A DNA stretch of 18,211 nt from Smittium culicis (Eukaryota; Kickxellomycota; Harpellomycetes; Harpellales; Legeriomycetaceae): the NCBI GenBank assembly GCA_001970855.1, contig LSSN01002452.1:1-18211 (forward strand), written 5' to 3'. Made by a program: the position numbers and the translations under genes. The notes below the pieces were generated by a model. That model was given only the letters and a program-made list of their open reading frames with translations, did no database searches and had not been told where the DNA came from. This document shows positions 9,901 through 18,192 of this stretch, piece by piece. The number at the start of each line of letters is the position of its first letter. Position 1 is the stretch's first letter.

Positions 9901-10557
9901 TAACTTAAAGCGTGAATGTTTTAATAAAATTTCTAAAAAATGAATCAAATATACACATCAAGTTTATTTAAAAACATCTTTTTGCTAAATAATACAGAAA
10001 GAGTTTTAATTAAATTCAATTATAATACATTTTTTAATAATATTTATATTTATTTCAATTGTATATTCTACTAAATATAAATAAATTTGGTAATAAATTG
10101 GGATATTAAAAATACTAAAAAAATCCATACTTCTAAACAAAATTTTTAGAAATTTCGGCACCTTATAAAAATATTAGAACGGATAAATAGATTTTTAGAT
10201 AAATTTAAAAAAAAAAATTAATACACATGTATCAGACATTTATAATTATTTTACGGAATGCGCGGTTGGAATATACGAATAGATATACAAACAATGATTT
10301 TATTAGACGCTTATGGTGAATGATTCATATATCATAATATTTTAGGATGTATTTTAACGATTTCAAAAATTAAAAAAAGGAATACTGATAATTTTATTTT
10401 AAAAAAGATACAATAGATGTAAACGTTTAATTATTTGAAAGTATTTATTTTGTAAAAAATTAAGTTATATTAGATTGGAATGTGCTATATTACAAGAACT
10501 GTGAAAATTAATTTTTGATTAGTACAGGGAAAATATATTAATAAATTTATTCTTGCT
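6913..10557. other. AT-rich gene desert, left part
   Basis: About 3.6 kb with roughly one-fifth or less G+C by eye, dominated by short A and T runs. Stops occur frequently in all frames. One minus-strand frame (8123-8329) is long but made almost entirely of AT-rich codons (Lys, Ile, Tyr, Phe, Asn) and is judged chance. The only frame standing out is the island at 9484-9669, listed separately. No tRNA, rRNA or known snRNA was recognised. Confidence 0.6.
9484..9669 (+). CDS. Isolated small ORF, 61 codons, unrecognised
   Basis: The frame starts ATGAGCTCTATGAGC and encodes a protein beginning MSSMSIHSKELLKFPAITDS and ending in a lysine-rich HFLIKFMSYLKKSGNNTL. Its base composition is clearly less AT-rich than the kilobases on either side, and codon use is varied (Ser, Pro, Val, Gly, Asp), unlike neighbouring chance frames. 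A GTAACA near 9652 could be a donor, but no matching downstream exon was found. There is no domain I recognise. It may be a small gene, one exon of a larger gene, or a transposon or gene-fragment relic. Confidence 0.25.
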   Translation: MSSMSIHSKELLKFPAITDSSTYISDRVSVSLMSGKQKPSNIIHFLIKFMSYLKKSGNNTL

Positions 10558-10579
10558 AAAGTTTTGGGCATAAAACTTT
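10558..10579. repeat. Stem-loop with 8-bp perfect arms
   Basis: AAAGTTTT and AAAACTTT flank the 6-nt loop GGGCAT. One strand can extend the stem to 11 pairs using GC/GC and a U-G pair from GCT on the left and GGC on the right (10555-10582). The loop and flanks are notably G-rich for this desert. Confidence 0.6.
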
Positions 10580-10683
10580 GGCGGATCTTAATTTATAGAA
10601 AAATAATGTATGTATTTAGATTATATTCAAAATGTAATGAGAATAATTGTATAATTTTGAAACCCTAGCTATTGTCATGAATG

Positions 10684-10711
10684 GAACTTTCTAGAATGTT
10701 CCGGAAAATTC
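10684..10711. promoter_or_regulatory. Heat-shock element, six perfectly phased units
   Basis: GAA (10684), TTC (10689), GAA (10694), TTC (10699), GAA (10704) and TTC (10709) alternate with exactly 2-bp spacers. This is the consensus Hsf1 trimer binding array (inverted nGAAn pentamers), and six perfect units would be a strong site. A second motif, TTCTAGAA inside a palindrome, follows at 10729. No heat-shock protein gene is recognisable within several kilobases on either strand, so the target is unknown. Confidence 0.65.
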
Positions 10712-10728
10712 AGATATTATCAGCAGCA

Positions 10729-10744
10729 ATGTTCTAGAACATTT
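10729..10744. promoter_or_regulatory. Second heat-shock-like site, 16-bp perfect palindrome
   Basis: AATGTTCTAGAACATT is a perfect palindrome with TTC and GAA correctly spaced. The next unit, at 10742-10744, is TTT instead of TTC, so it has two perfect units plus one mismatch. It lies 17 bp after the six-unit array. Confidence 0.5.
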
Positions 10745-10825
10745 CTGATATTTCTTATCGATTTTTAATTTTTCTTACGTAATAATTTTACATGTTCATA
10801 TTTTTAACATCGATAACGATTTTAT

Positions 10826-10859
10826 TTTGATTACTAATCAAGCTTAATTAGTAATCAAA
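10826..10859. repeat. Stem-loop with 13-bp perfect arms
   Basis: TTTGATTACTAAT (10826-10838) and ATTAGTAATCAAA (10847-10859) are exact inverted repeats around an 8-nt loop, CAAGCTTA. It is followed immediately by CAG and a T-run, about 90 bp after the heat-shock-like sites. Confidence 0.75.
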
Positions 10860-10933
10860 CAGTTTTTTTTCTATAGCTTTCTTTTTAGTTTATTCTGTAG
10901 TTTTTCTTTGAGTTTTATGACCTAAAACCGAGC

Positions 10934-10969
10934 AACGGGAAAAGTTTAAAAAGGTTAAGTTTTTCCCGT
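10934..10969. repeat. Palindromic ACGGGAAAA stem with paired TTAA sites
   Basis: ACGGGAAAA (10935-10943) and TTTTCCCGT (10961-10969) are inverted repeats. Between them lie TTAA at 10946 and TTAA at 10955. The outer bases CCGA and TCGG can extend the fold to about 10927-10980. The 11-mer AACGGGAAAAG is identical to the right end of the TTAA-bounded element at 6531-6541. The structure may therefore be two abutting transposon ends. Confidence 0.55.
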
Positions 10970-12446
10970 CTTGAATTCGGCATCTAGTATCTTGTATAAT
11001 TTCTAATAGTAATAAATATTTTTATAGTAAATATAACTTTTGAGTTTACTTTCCTTGCACTCTTGTAACCCATATCTTAACAGCTACAGTATATTTTAGT
11101 CAGCTAGGGTTTATTACTACTATTATATAGTTTTTTGAGATATTTGAACTATATTACATGTATTAAGCAAATTTACTTAGTTATATTTGTTTATTTAAGT
11201 TTTCTATTTGATTTTTTAGATATATTAACTATTTAATGATAATATACCAAATTTCCAATTCTTAATCTTTGTTAAATAGTATTTAAATTTTAGCATATAA
11301 CTTTTAATTCCCGACTATTATTTATCATACTGAGAGCTTTAATAAAGATATTAAATCAACGATTAGTAAATTATAATATAGTTTTTTATCCTTTATATGT
11401 TGAATAAGGCTATTTTTTTATCAAAAGTAATATTTTTGTAATTTTTATGACCAAAATTATATTATTTAAAAAAATGTTATAAATTTATATTTCTCTAGTT
11501 TATAAATCCTCAATATAAATTATGCTTATATATATACAAGTGCTTCAAGGGTTATATTTAATGATAAAGTTTTAATTTAACTTATTTTCCCTCTTATTGA
11601 TAGCAACGAATATTTTATTCTATTAAATTAATGTATGTGATTTAAAGCTTCATATTTATATTATTTAGTTGTAATAAGGAAGATTTAGTCCTTTTTATTT
11701 ATGAATGATTTTAATTATTTTAATAGAGACATTTAGATTAATAAAAAATTTAAAATGTTAAAAGTTTATTATTAAAACAATAAGAAGATATTTCATAATT
11801 TTTATATATCGCTAATTTAAAAAGTTCTTATTATCGATAATTAGGATGATTAAATGAGGAAAGCGGTGATAAAATATCAAAAAAAAATTCTATTATAATA
11901 TTTTAGTATTGTTAGATAAATTATAAATATTTCATAAAATTTTAAATTACTTATAATTTCTATTTATTATATATAATATAAAACGTAGCAAATAAACTAA
12001 AAGTGATTTGTGAAGTTAAAATTTATAGAATATAATTTACATTATAAAATATTTTTGCCTTGAATTAATTTTATATTTATCAATTAATCTACACTCATTT
12101 AATATTTAAATAGGGAATTAATTGAACACAAATTTCAAAAAATTTATACATTGAGATATTAATTGTAAAAAAATTACCACATTAAGTTTTTTTATATATT
12201 AAAAAGATTACAAAATGATAAAAATAAATATCGTAATTAAAATACTAAAACTAGATCATTTACCTAAACAAAATTTAGAAGCAAATATAGTTCCAAAATT
12301 TTCAATTTATTATCATAATTTTTGATTTTAGCACTAATTTTATATTATAGACCACAATATTAATGAATCTAATTATAAACTAAATTAATAATCAATAAAT
12401 ATATTAATAATTTAACAATAGATAATATAAAGTTTATTGATTAAAT

Positions 12447-12473
12447 AAAATAATTAAAATAATTAAAATAAAA
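12447..12473. repeat. Tandem repeat, 9-bp unit ATAATTAAA
   Basis: About three copies of a 9-bp unit built from TAATTAAAA. This is a simple AT-rich tandem tract. Confidence 0.5.
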
Positions 12474-12540
12474 AAAGTCTATCAAAAAATTTTTATAATA
12501 TATAATAGTTTTAATACCTAGCTAATGTCAAAATCGATTA

Positions 12541-12570
12541 AAAAAGTACAAAAAAGTACAAAAAAGTACA
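12541..12570. repeat. Tandem repeat, three exact 10-bp units
   Basis: AAAAAGTACA is repeated three times without change, a short minisatellite-like tract. Confidence 0.9.
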
Positions 12571-13029
12571 GGTATATGTTGATATAATTTAAATTGATTA
12601 TATTACTACCACTAAATCAATTTAGTCTGATCTTATCTTAAATTATTAAATTTTTTTGACACAGGATGTTTATAATAACAACTTCTATCCGCTAATATAA
12701 AAGAGATAATAAACATTTGATGAAGTTCATAAATATATTAATGTTATGCAGAAAAGCTGACTTGTATTAATTAATGTAAAAATATTCAATCAAACATAAA
12801 ATGAACAATGTTGGTTATTGATCATAAATTCAAAATTTTTTGGAATAATAATAATTGTATTTTTTGTGCGTCTTTTCATATAGTATATACTTTGATTTAT
12901 TAATTTTGATGACGGTTTTTTAAATAAACTTTTAATATTAATTGGACTTGTTTATGTCAATATATTACTGATTTTTTTTTTAAAAAAGATAATTTCATAA
13001 AATAGCTTGATTTCGTTAATGAATCTGCG

Positions 13030-13340
13030 AGCATTAAAGTTACAAAATTTCTTAATGACTATTGTGGCTGAGATGTAGCTAATATTTTACAATTTTTTGC
13101 GATTAGTATTCAGGAGTGGCCTAGAGCGAGCCTATTGGCCGAGATTTGTCGGCATAATTATTGGTATTCAGAGGTCTGCATATTATAAACTCATATCATT
13201 GGTCAATAAAATTCACGTGTAACAAGTGCCCAATTATTAGTATATGTAAAAAAAAAGAATATGGTAAGCGAATAGGGAGATAGTTCAAAAGAAAGAAGCG
13301 AATGGGGAGAAAGAATAGGATAAGTTCTAGGCGAATGTTT
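13030..13340 (+). promoter_or_regulatory. Calcipressin upstream control region (candidate)
   Basis: The G+C content rises sharply here compared with the desert. Three ATTGG (inverted CCAAT) boxes lie at 13134, 13160 and 13198, and a CACGTG E-box lies at 13214-13219. A 15-bp motif, AAGCGAATAGGGAGA (13266-13280), recurs 30 bp later with one change (13296-13310), and GCGAAT appears once more at 13331. This region is 420-730 bp upstream of the calcipressin ATG and is the only regulatory-looking sequence before it. The motif identities are seen directly; their use is inferred. Confidence 0.4.
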
Positions 13341-13757
13341 ATTTAGATTAGACAAATAATAATCAAAGATGAATATATATGTAGAAAACCTTAATATATA
13401 CTGAATCGAAAATAAAAAAAAAATAAATTGTAATAATTATAGCGAAATATAAGTATAATATTCAAAGTTTTTAGGCTTTTTAATATCTCACTTACTTTAC
13501 ATTTTAATAAAAAAAAAAAAAAGCACACAGTATCTTTTCATTGTACTAATACTAACAACCGCCTCAAACTCTTTACATTACTTGAGTCGGGCTTTACTTA
13601 TTTATAATTTGTACTTTTAGCTCTTGAAAAATTCAACCCTAAATTTTCGAAATCTTTCTTTTTTTTTTTTTTTTAGCAAACAAAAACTCATCTTGTTTAA
13701 TATCCAAAGACTGTCAATATACATCAGCACTATAAAAAAAAAAAAGGCTTCATAGAA
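13341..13757 (+). other. Calcipressin 5' leader region
   Basis: AT-rich, with long A and T homopolymers at 13507-13521, 13660-13675 and 13733-13744. The last lies directly before the start context AGAAATGACA. A-rich leaders immediately before ATG are common in fungi. No upstream exon was needed, because the frame at 13758 already contains a complete RRM. Confidence 0.45.
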
Positions 13758-14591
13758 ATGACAAACAAGAAAGCGTCGATTTCTAGCCCGACAAACAGCT
13801 TGGTTATTACATTTACCGATTTCAGCGCACACGTCTGCGACCTGCTCTTCGAAAAACTCCATGAGTACGGGCGGATATTCCATTTCAGCAAACTCAAGTC
13901 GTTCAAGAGATGTCTAGTCGTCTTCAACTCAAAGTCCGAGGCGCAGGCTGCCAAGTCGGCCCTAGACGGCTACGAAATCGCGCCCGGCAATTCCTTGAAG
14001 CTATTCTTCTCCATGAACACCGACTTTTCAACCATCCACGATAACTTTTTAGCCGTGCCTGAATCGGCAAAGCTGCAGCTCATCAGTCCGCCGGGAAGTC
14101 CGATCCTTGGCTGGACTCAGCAGCCTGAAGATTGTCCAAACAAACTATTCATGGATAACAGCTTGCTCCTGGCTCTCCAGGAACTCAAAGACGGCGTTTA
14201 CAAGCTCGATATGGACGATGTAGTTTCCGTCGCTTCTTTCGATGCTGACTTTACACTAGACTCTCAAGCCGCCCGAATTAAAGACGATTTTCCAGCTATT
14301 GATGACGATGACTGTTTCGATACTCTCCCGTCCCAAAGCAAGCTGCCTCCAAGCTCGTTTTCATCAAGCCCAGACTCGCTTTCTCCTTCGCTCTCTTTCA
14401 CCAATCCTTCTCGCTTACAGACACCTAAAACTAATTTTTCTAATTCTAAAAACGTACCCACTTTTATCATCGAAGACTTTGACAAACAATCGATCAACGA
14501 TACTAACTCCTTCTCGATGGATAATCGATGCCCAACCCCTCTTCCAAAAACTCAAATTCCTCCATCAGCAACTACTAACACTTCCTTATAA
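13758..14591 (+). CDS. Calcipressin (regulator of calcineurin, RCAN family)
   Basis: A single-exon gene of 277 residues. Residues 14-86 form an RRM-like domain (SLVITFTDFSAHVCDLLFE through NSLKLFFS). The linker carries FLAVP (97-101), matching the LxVP-type calcineurin docking motif. Then comes LISPPGSPILGW (108-119), the hallmark SPxxSP block of RCAN proteins with two phosphorylatable serines, S110 and S114. Near the C-terminus, PTFIIED (234-240) resembles the PxIxIT docking motif. RCANs bind calcineurin in the cytosol, inhibiting it and, when phosphorylated, also assisting it. The acidic linker (residues 150-190) and the Ser/Pro-rich tail (190-230) look disordered. The first two-thirds are markedly GC-richer than the flanks, while the tail drifts toward AT-rich codons. 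It is convergent with the RhoGEF to its right. Confidence 0.92.
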   Translation: MTNKKASISSPTNSLVITFTDFSAHVCDLLFEKLHEYGRIFHFSKLKSFKRCLVVFNSKSEAQAAKSALDGYEIAPGNSLKLFFSMNTDFSTIHDNFLAVPESAKLQLISPPGSPILGWTQQPEDCPNKLFMDNSLLLALQELKDGVYKLDMDDVVSVASFDADFTLDSQAARIKDDFPAIDDDDCFDTLPSQSKLPPSSFSSSPDSLSPSLSFTNPSRLQTPKTNFSNSKNVPTFIIEDFDKQSINDTNSFSMDNRCPTPLPKTQIPPSATTNTSL

Positions 14592-14967
14592 TTCATAAAA
14601 ACCATTTCTTTTCTAAAAAAAAAAAAAAAAAATTAAAAAAAACAATTGTCAATAATTTACAATAGAAATTTTTATTAATTAAATAACTCATAAATGAATT
14701 CTCTTTATTTTTTTCCTTAAAAATTTAAAAAAAAAAAAAACTAGTCTTCTGGTTTAACAAATGAAAATATTTGTATGCGTAAATAAAAGTATAAATGTGA
14801 GAAAAGAATATATTCTAGACTTGTTTTAATTTAATTTAATTTCTTTCTTTCTTTCTTTTCTTTTCGTCATGGTAGCAAGAATTTAAAAAGCTTTTTTTTT
14901 TATAATTTTTAATTTATCTGGAGAAAAAAAAAAAAAGGAGGGAGGGTGTGGTTGGTGTGGTTTTTTT
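14592..14967. other. Convergent 3' intergenic region with simple repeats
   Basis: This 376-bp gap between two convergent genes must hold both 3' UTRs. It has A-runs at 14615-14631 and 14729-14741, a TTAAT repeat at about 14825-14841, and a TTTC tetranucleotide repeat at about 14841-14858. An AATAAA at 14782 could be the calcipressin poly(A) signal. There is no coding sequence. Confidence 0.55.
14841..14858. repeat. TTTC microsatellite
   Basis: About four tandem TTTC units followed by TTTTC, next to a short TTAAT repeat. Confidence 0.8.
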
Positions 14968-17900
14968 TCAAGTATTGTAGTCATTTCCTTGTTGGCGAGA
15001 AAAGTTTTTATTGCTATTAAACTTGGGTTCAGGATGATTGAAAGTGTTGCTGTTATTGTTATTATGATATTGGAAATTGTTGTCACTAGCATCGCTGTTG
15101 GTGCTGATAGAGCCAGTGTATTCACTGTCGCTGTAGTCATCAGATTCACTAGAGGCAGTGGATGCACTGCTATCATCATATTCGTTGTCGTATGCGAATT
15201 TATAGCTACTATTATCAATAGACATTTTAGAATATATAGAAGCTGGATAAGAATCTTTGTTAAGTAATGATGGCGTTGTTGACAGCGATGAGGACGAGAG
15301 AAAATCTATTAGTCCAGAGTTGTTATTGTTATTGCCATTTCCGAATAAGTGGTTAGCTCTATGGGTGTTGAATAGATGTGAATCTGGGTTGTTGGAGGAG
15401 AAAATAGAATTATTTTGCGAAGTAGATGAAGAGTTGATATAGTTTTCTTTGGAGATTCGAAGATTTTTAACAAATGAGCGGCGGTTGCTAGAGCTGGAGT
15501 GTTGTAAAACAATTACATGAGTTCTTAATGGCGGAGGAGGGGTGAAGGAGGAAATCTCTAGGCCAGAATTAAACGCGTTTCCAAAAGTATTAGATGGCCT
15601 TCCGGTGAGAGTTTGGCTATCGTATTTATTGTTAATAGCAACATTTTTATTTAGGATTGCAGAGGGGTTGTTGGTATTGAAAAGTTTGTTGGAGTTGAGC
15701 GTGGTAGGTTCTTTATTTACAGAGTTTTTAGGAGCGGTGTTAGATTTAACAAAAGGGCGTTTAATTTCATTGCCACTAAGTGAATAATCACCGCTTGGGG
15801 CTTTAAGGTTAGGAGAATCGTGATTGTTGGTGGAATGATTGTTATCGTTTTGGGATAGGTCATTTGAGTCGCTGTTTCTAGCGGGGAGCTCAAGATTACT
15901 TGAGATTTCATTTTTAGGGTCAATTAGGCTGGTAACAGAAACAGATCTGCGGCGAGTGTTAGTTGGGGGTTTATATCTATTTAAGGCTAAAACTGTTACT
16001 AATGTATCGGCGTTCTCATCAGCATTCTGCACTTCAGCTTGGTTCAAAGGGGCGTAACTGTAGAAGACCCAAGCTTCTTTACTTTCGTTATAGCTGTTGC
16101 TATTTGAAAAGTTAAGTGATGAACTATTAGACGCGTTTAATTGATTGGAGTTGGTCGTAGAGTTGAAGTTAATATTATTAATAGTGTTATTATTAGAGTT
16201 GGAGTTATTTGAGTTGCTGATGCTATTTTGTGGGAATGAATTAATGTTGCTGTTTATATTTTCTAGAGGGCTAGATTCAGTGCCATAGCCAGAGTTGCCA
16301 AGACCGATGCTACTTCCTGAGCTTTTCGAGGAGTTGGATCTGGCAACGATTAAATAATCGTTAAATACGACGATTCTAGTTTTTTGGCGAGAAACAAGTT
16401 CGAGAACGACGTGTTCGAAAACAAAGACGCGTTTGTTATTTGGGGGAATGGCGGGACAATTTTCGATAGATTTAAAAAGCTCATTAGTGACGAGATTTTC
16501 TTCTTGGATTCTGCGGGCTTCGTTGACGACGGATGCTAGTTGGTTAGCAATTTTGACGGCTCTGCATAGTTCAATGTGGTCTCTGTTGTTGATCGGGGTA
16601 TATTTAACGAGAGTTTTGAGGAGTAGTGAGTATCTCATAACGCGTTGGATGGGCAGCATTAATAAGTCTTTTAAAGATTGACGTCCAGATTCTTTTAATG
16701 ATATGACCTTGGCTTGGTATTTAGTGAAAGGTTTATAATCGGACAATTGGTTTAGGAGTTCAATAGCTTTACCATAGTTTTCAACATACGAGACGAAGAA
16801 GTGCCAAACCCTGGTATTTGCTCTAAAGAGAACACCGATGTTTAGATGGAATTTATTGGTGGATGGGGAAGAAGAGGAAGAAGAAGATTCGTAGTTGTTA
16901 ACTTCATTTGATAACTCGTTATAAAATTGTTGCGAGTGTAAAAAGAGTTCATCGATACCGAAGAAGATAGTTCTAGCGGCCTGGTAAGGGATGATGGGTT
17001 TAGAGGCGTTAGCGGATGAGAAGACGGGGTCCATCCACATTTTTTTGATCAAGAATAGGTTATCAGAGAAACTTTTTTCAGTTAAAACGAGTTCGTGGGC
17101 GGCATGGAGGCGCATGGCTTCAGGGGAGTTATTATGGATATTTTTGATCGGGGTGCTAGCGGCGGGGTTAGCGGGGATAGAAGAATCAGTAGAGACAGAT
17201 ATAAGAGTGGTATCAGAGCAGGTGTTATTTGATAGAGCAATGGTGGGGATGGAAGTAGTAGAAGAGGGGGAGGGTAATGTAGGTAAAGAATTGGCATGTG
17301 GTATTGGATCGGAGTTTGAGGGCTTAACAATAGGGTCAGTAGTAGGAGCTAAATCATTATTAGATTCAGAATTAGGGGGCAATAAAGAAGGGGGGGAAGA
17401 TGACGAGGAAGAATTATCGGAGTCAGTATTGGGAATAGGGTTATTGGTATGGGGTAGGTTTGAAGAAGACTCTTTTTGGATGTGGAAGTGGATGAGGCTG
17501 CTGGAGCGAGTATCAGAGATAGGGTCGCCAGCTTGGGGGGAGGAGATATTTTTAGGGGAGTTGGAAGAAGATTTTAGAGGATTTTGAGAAGTTTTAGAGG
17601 TAGGGGAGTTTTGGTTATTGAATGAGGGGGGGATATGGGAGATGATGGTGTTGTTTAGTTGTGGGGGAGCGAAATATTTGTTGGAGGGGGGTATGATGAA
17701 AGAGAAATTATCGGAGGTTGAGATAGTTTTTTCAGAGCCGTTGATAGTTTTGAGTAAGAAGGAGGATTTTAGGGAGAAATGTTCTTTTCTGGACAATTGT
17801 TGGATTGTGTAAGAGCGATTTAGGGTTCTAGTGGGGATTAAACCTTCAGCAGATTTAGATTTATTAGAAGGGTGGATGGGGCGGTTGATGGGGGGACTTG

Positions 17901-18192
17901 GGGAGGAGGTAGAGGGGGAGTTGAGGCTGGTGAGGTTATCGAAGCTTGCAGAGTGGTTAAATGAGGGGCTATTTACAGGGGAGAAATGGGGTAAGGAGGG
18001 GGAATGAGGAATTTTGGGAGTATTAGAGGGAGGGATTAGCAAGGTGAGATGATTAGAGGAGTTATTAGGGGCAAGAGCAGAATCAGTGGCAGAGGAGAGA
18101 GGGATAGAGGAGGAGTCTAAAGAGGAGGTGAAAGGAATAATAGGGGAGAGCGGGGGAGAAGTTGAGGAGGGGATGGGGGTAAAAGAAGACAT
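14968..18192 (-). CDS. Rho guanine nucleotide exchange factor, DH-PH type (possibly incomplete at N-terminus)
   Basis: A frame of 1074 codons without introns. Residues 1-355 are Ser/Pro/Thr/Asn-rich and probably disordered. The DH domain spans about 360-565: AHELVLTEKSFSDNL (CR1), a mid-region with FFVSYVENYGKA, and the diagnostic CR3 helix LLMLPIQRVMRYSLLLK (510-526). A PH domain follows, starting RVFVFEHVVLEL and RIVVFNDYLIVAR (588-618). It is interrupted by a Ser/Asn-rich insert (619-703), resumes at AWVFYSYAPLNQAEV, is interrupted again (about 745-888), and ends THVIVLQHSSSSNRRSF with the last helix. RRRSVSVTS (748-755) is a basic phosphosite candidate. The C-terminus is again Asn/Ser-rich. 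DH domains catalyse GDP release from Rho GTPases, controlling actin, polarity and cell-wall synthesis. The frame upstream of the chosen ATG remains open to the window edge, so the true start may lie outside. Confidence 0.93.
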   Translation of the reverse strand: MSSFTPIPSSTSPPLSPIIPFTSSLDSSSIPLSSATDSALAPNNSSNHLTLLIPPSNTPKIPHSPSLPHFSPVNSPSFNHSASFDNLTSLNSPSTSSPSPPINRPIHPSNKSKSAEGLIPTRTLNRSYTIQQLSRKEHFSLKSSFLLKTINGSEKTISTSDNFSFIIPPSNKYFAPPQLNNTIISHIPPSFNNQNSPTSKTSQNPLKSSSNSPKNISSPQAGDPISDTRSSSLIHFHIQKESSSNLPHTNNPIPNTDSDNSSSSSSPPSLLPPNSESNNDLAPTTDPIVKPSNSDPIPHANSLPTLPSPSSTTSIPTIALSNNTCSDTTLISVSTDSSIPANPAASTPIKNIHNNSPEAMRLHAAHELVLTEKSFSDNLFLIKKMWMDPVFSSANASKPIIPYQAARTIFFGIDELFLHSQQFYNELSNEVNNYESSSSSSSPSTNKFHLNIGVLFRANTRVWHFFVSYVENYGKAIELLNQLSDYKPFTKYQAKVISLKESGRQSLKDLLMLPIQRVMRYSLLLKTLVKYTPINNRDHIELCRAVKIANQLASVVNEARRIQEENLVTNELFKSIENCPAIPPNNKRVFVFEHVVLELVSRQKTRIVVFNDYLIVARSNSSKSSGSSIGLGNSGYGTESSPLENINSNINSFPQNSISNSNNSNSNNNTINNINFNSTTNSNQLNASNSSSLNFSNSNSYNESKEAWVFYSYAPLNQAEVQNADENADTLVTVLALNRYKPPTNTRRRSVSVTSLIDPKNEISSNLELPARNSDSNDLSQNDNNHSTNNHDSPNLKAPSGDYSLSGNEIKRPFVKSNTAPKNSVNKEPTTLNSNKLFNTNNPSAILNKNVAINNKYDSQTLTGRPSNTFGNAFNSGLEISSFTPPPPLRTHVIVLQHSSSSNRRSFVKNLRISKENYINSSSTSQNNSIFSSNNPDSHLFNTHRANHLFGNGNNNNNSGLIDFLSSSSLSTTPSLLNKDSYPASIYSKMSIDNSSYKFAYDNEYDDSSASTASSESDDYSDSEYTGSISTNSDASDNNFQYHNNNNSNTFNHPEPKFNSNKNFSRQQGNDYNT

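Larger units (their letters stand above)
10660..11112. repeat. 453-bp segment bounded by 11-bp inverted repeats
   Basis: AAACCCTAGCT (10660-10670) and AGCTAGGGTTT (11102-11112) are perfect inverted repeats. The enclosed segment is richer in non-AT motifs than the surrounding desert and holds the heat-shock element and two stem-loops listed separately. No target-site duplication is visible outside the repeats, so calling it a transposon is not justified on this evidence. The TAGGGTT core also resembles a telomere-type hexamer, but only as single copies. Confidence 0.45.
11113..13020. other. AT-rich gene desert, right part
   Basis: About 1.9 kb of very low G+C sequence with no plausible reading frame, tRNA or known RNA on either strand. 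It contains the tandem repeats at 12447-12473 and 12541-12570. Confidence 0.6.

Noticed and set aside
10660..11112. Telomeric repeats at the AACCCTA/TAGGGTT ends
   Set aside because: Each occurs only once with no tandem array, so they do not form telomeric sequence.
5814..13757. CRISPR array, tRNA or rRNA genes in the desert
   Set aside because: No regularly spaced direct repeats with spacers, no tRNA B-box (GGTTCGAAT type) and no rRNA core sequence were seen.
14883..15218. 111-codon minus-strand frame rich in Thr, Ile and Asn
   Set aside because: It is a shifted frame of the RhoGEF low-complexity tail; repetitive codons keep several frames open.
16991..17587. 198-codon plus-strand frame rich in Glu and Gly
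   Set aside because: It is the antisense image of the Ser/Pro-rich RhoGEF N-terminus; C-rich coding with few stops leaves the opposite strand open.
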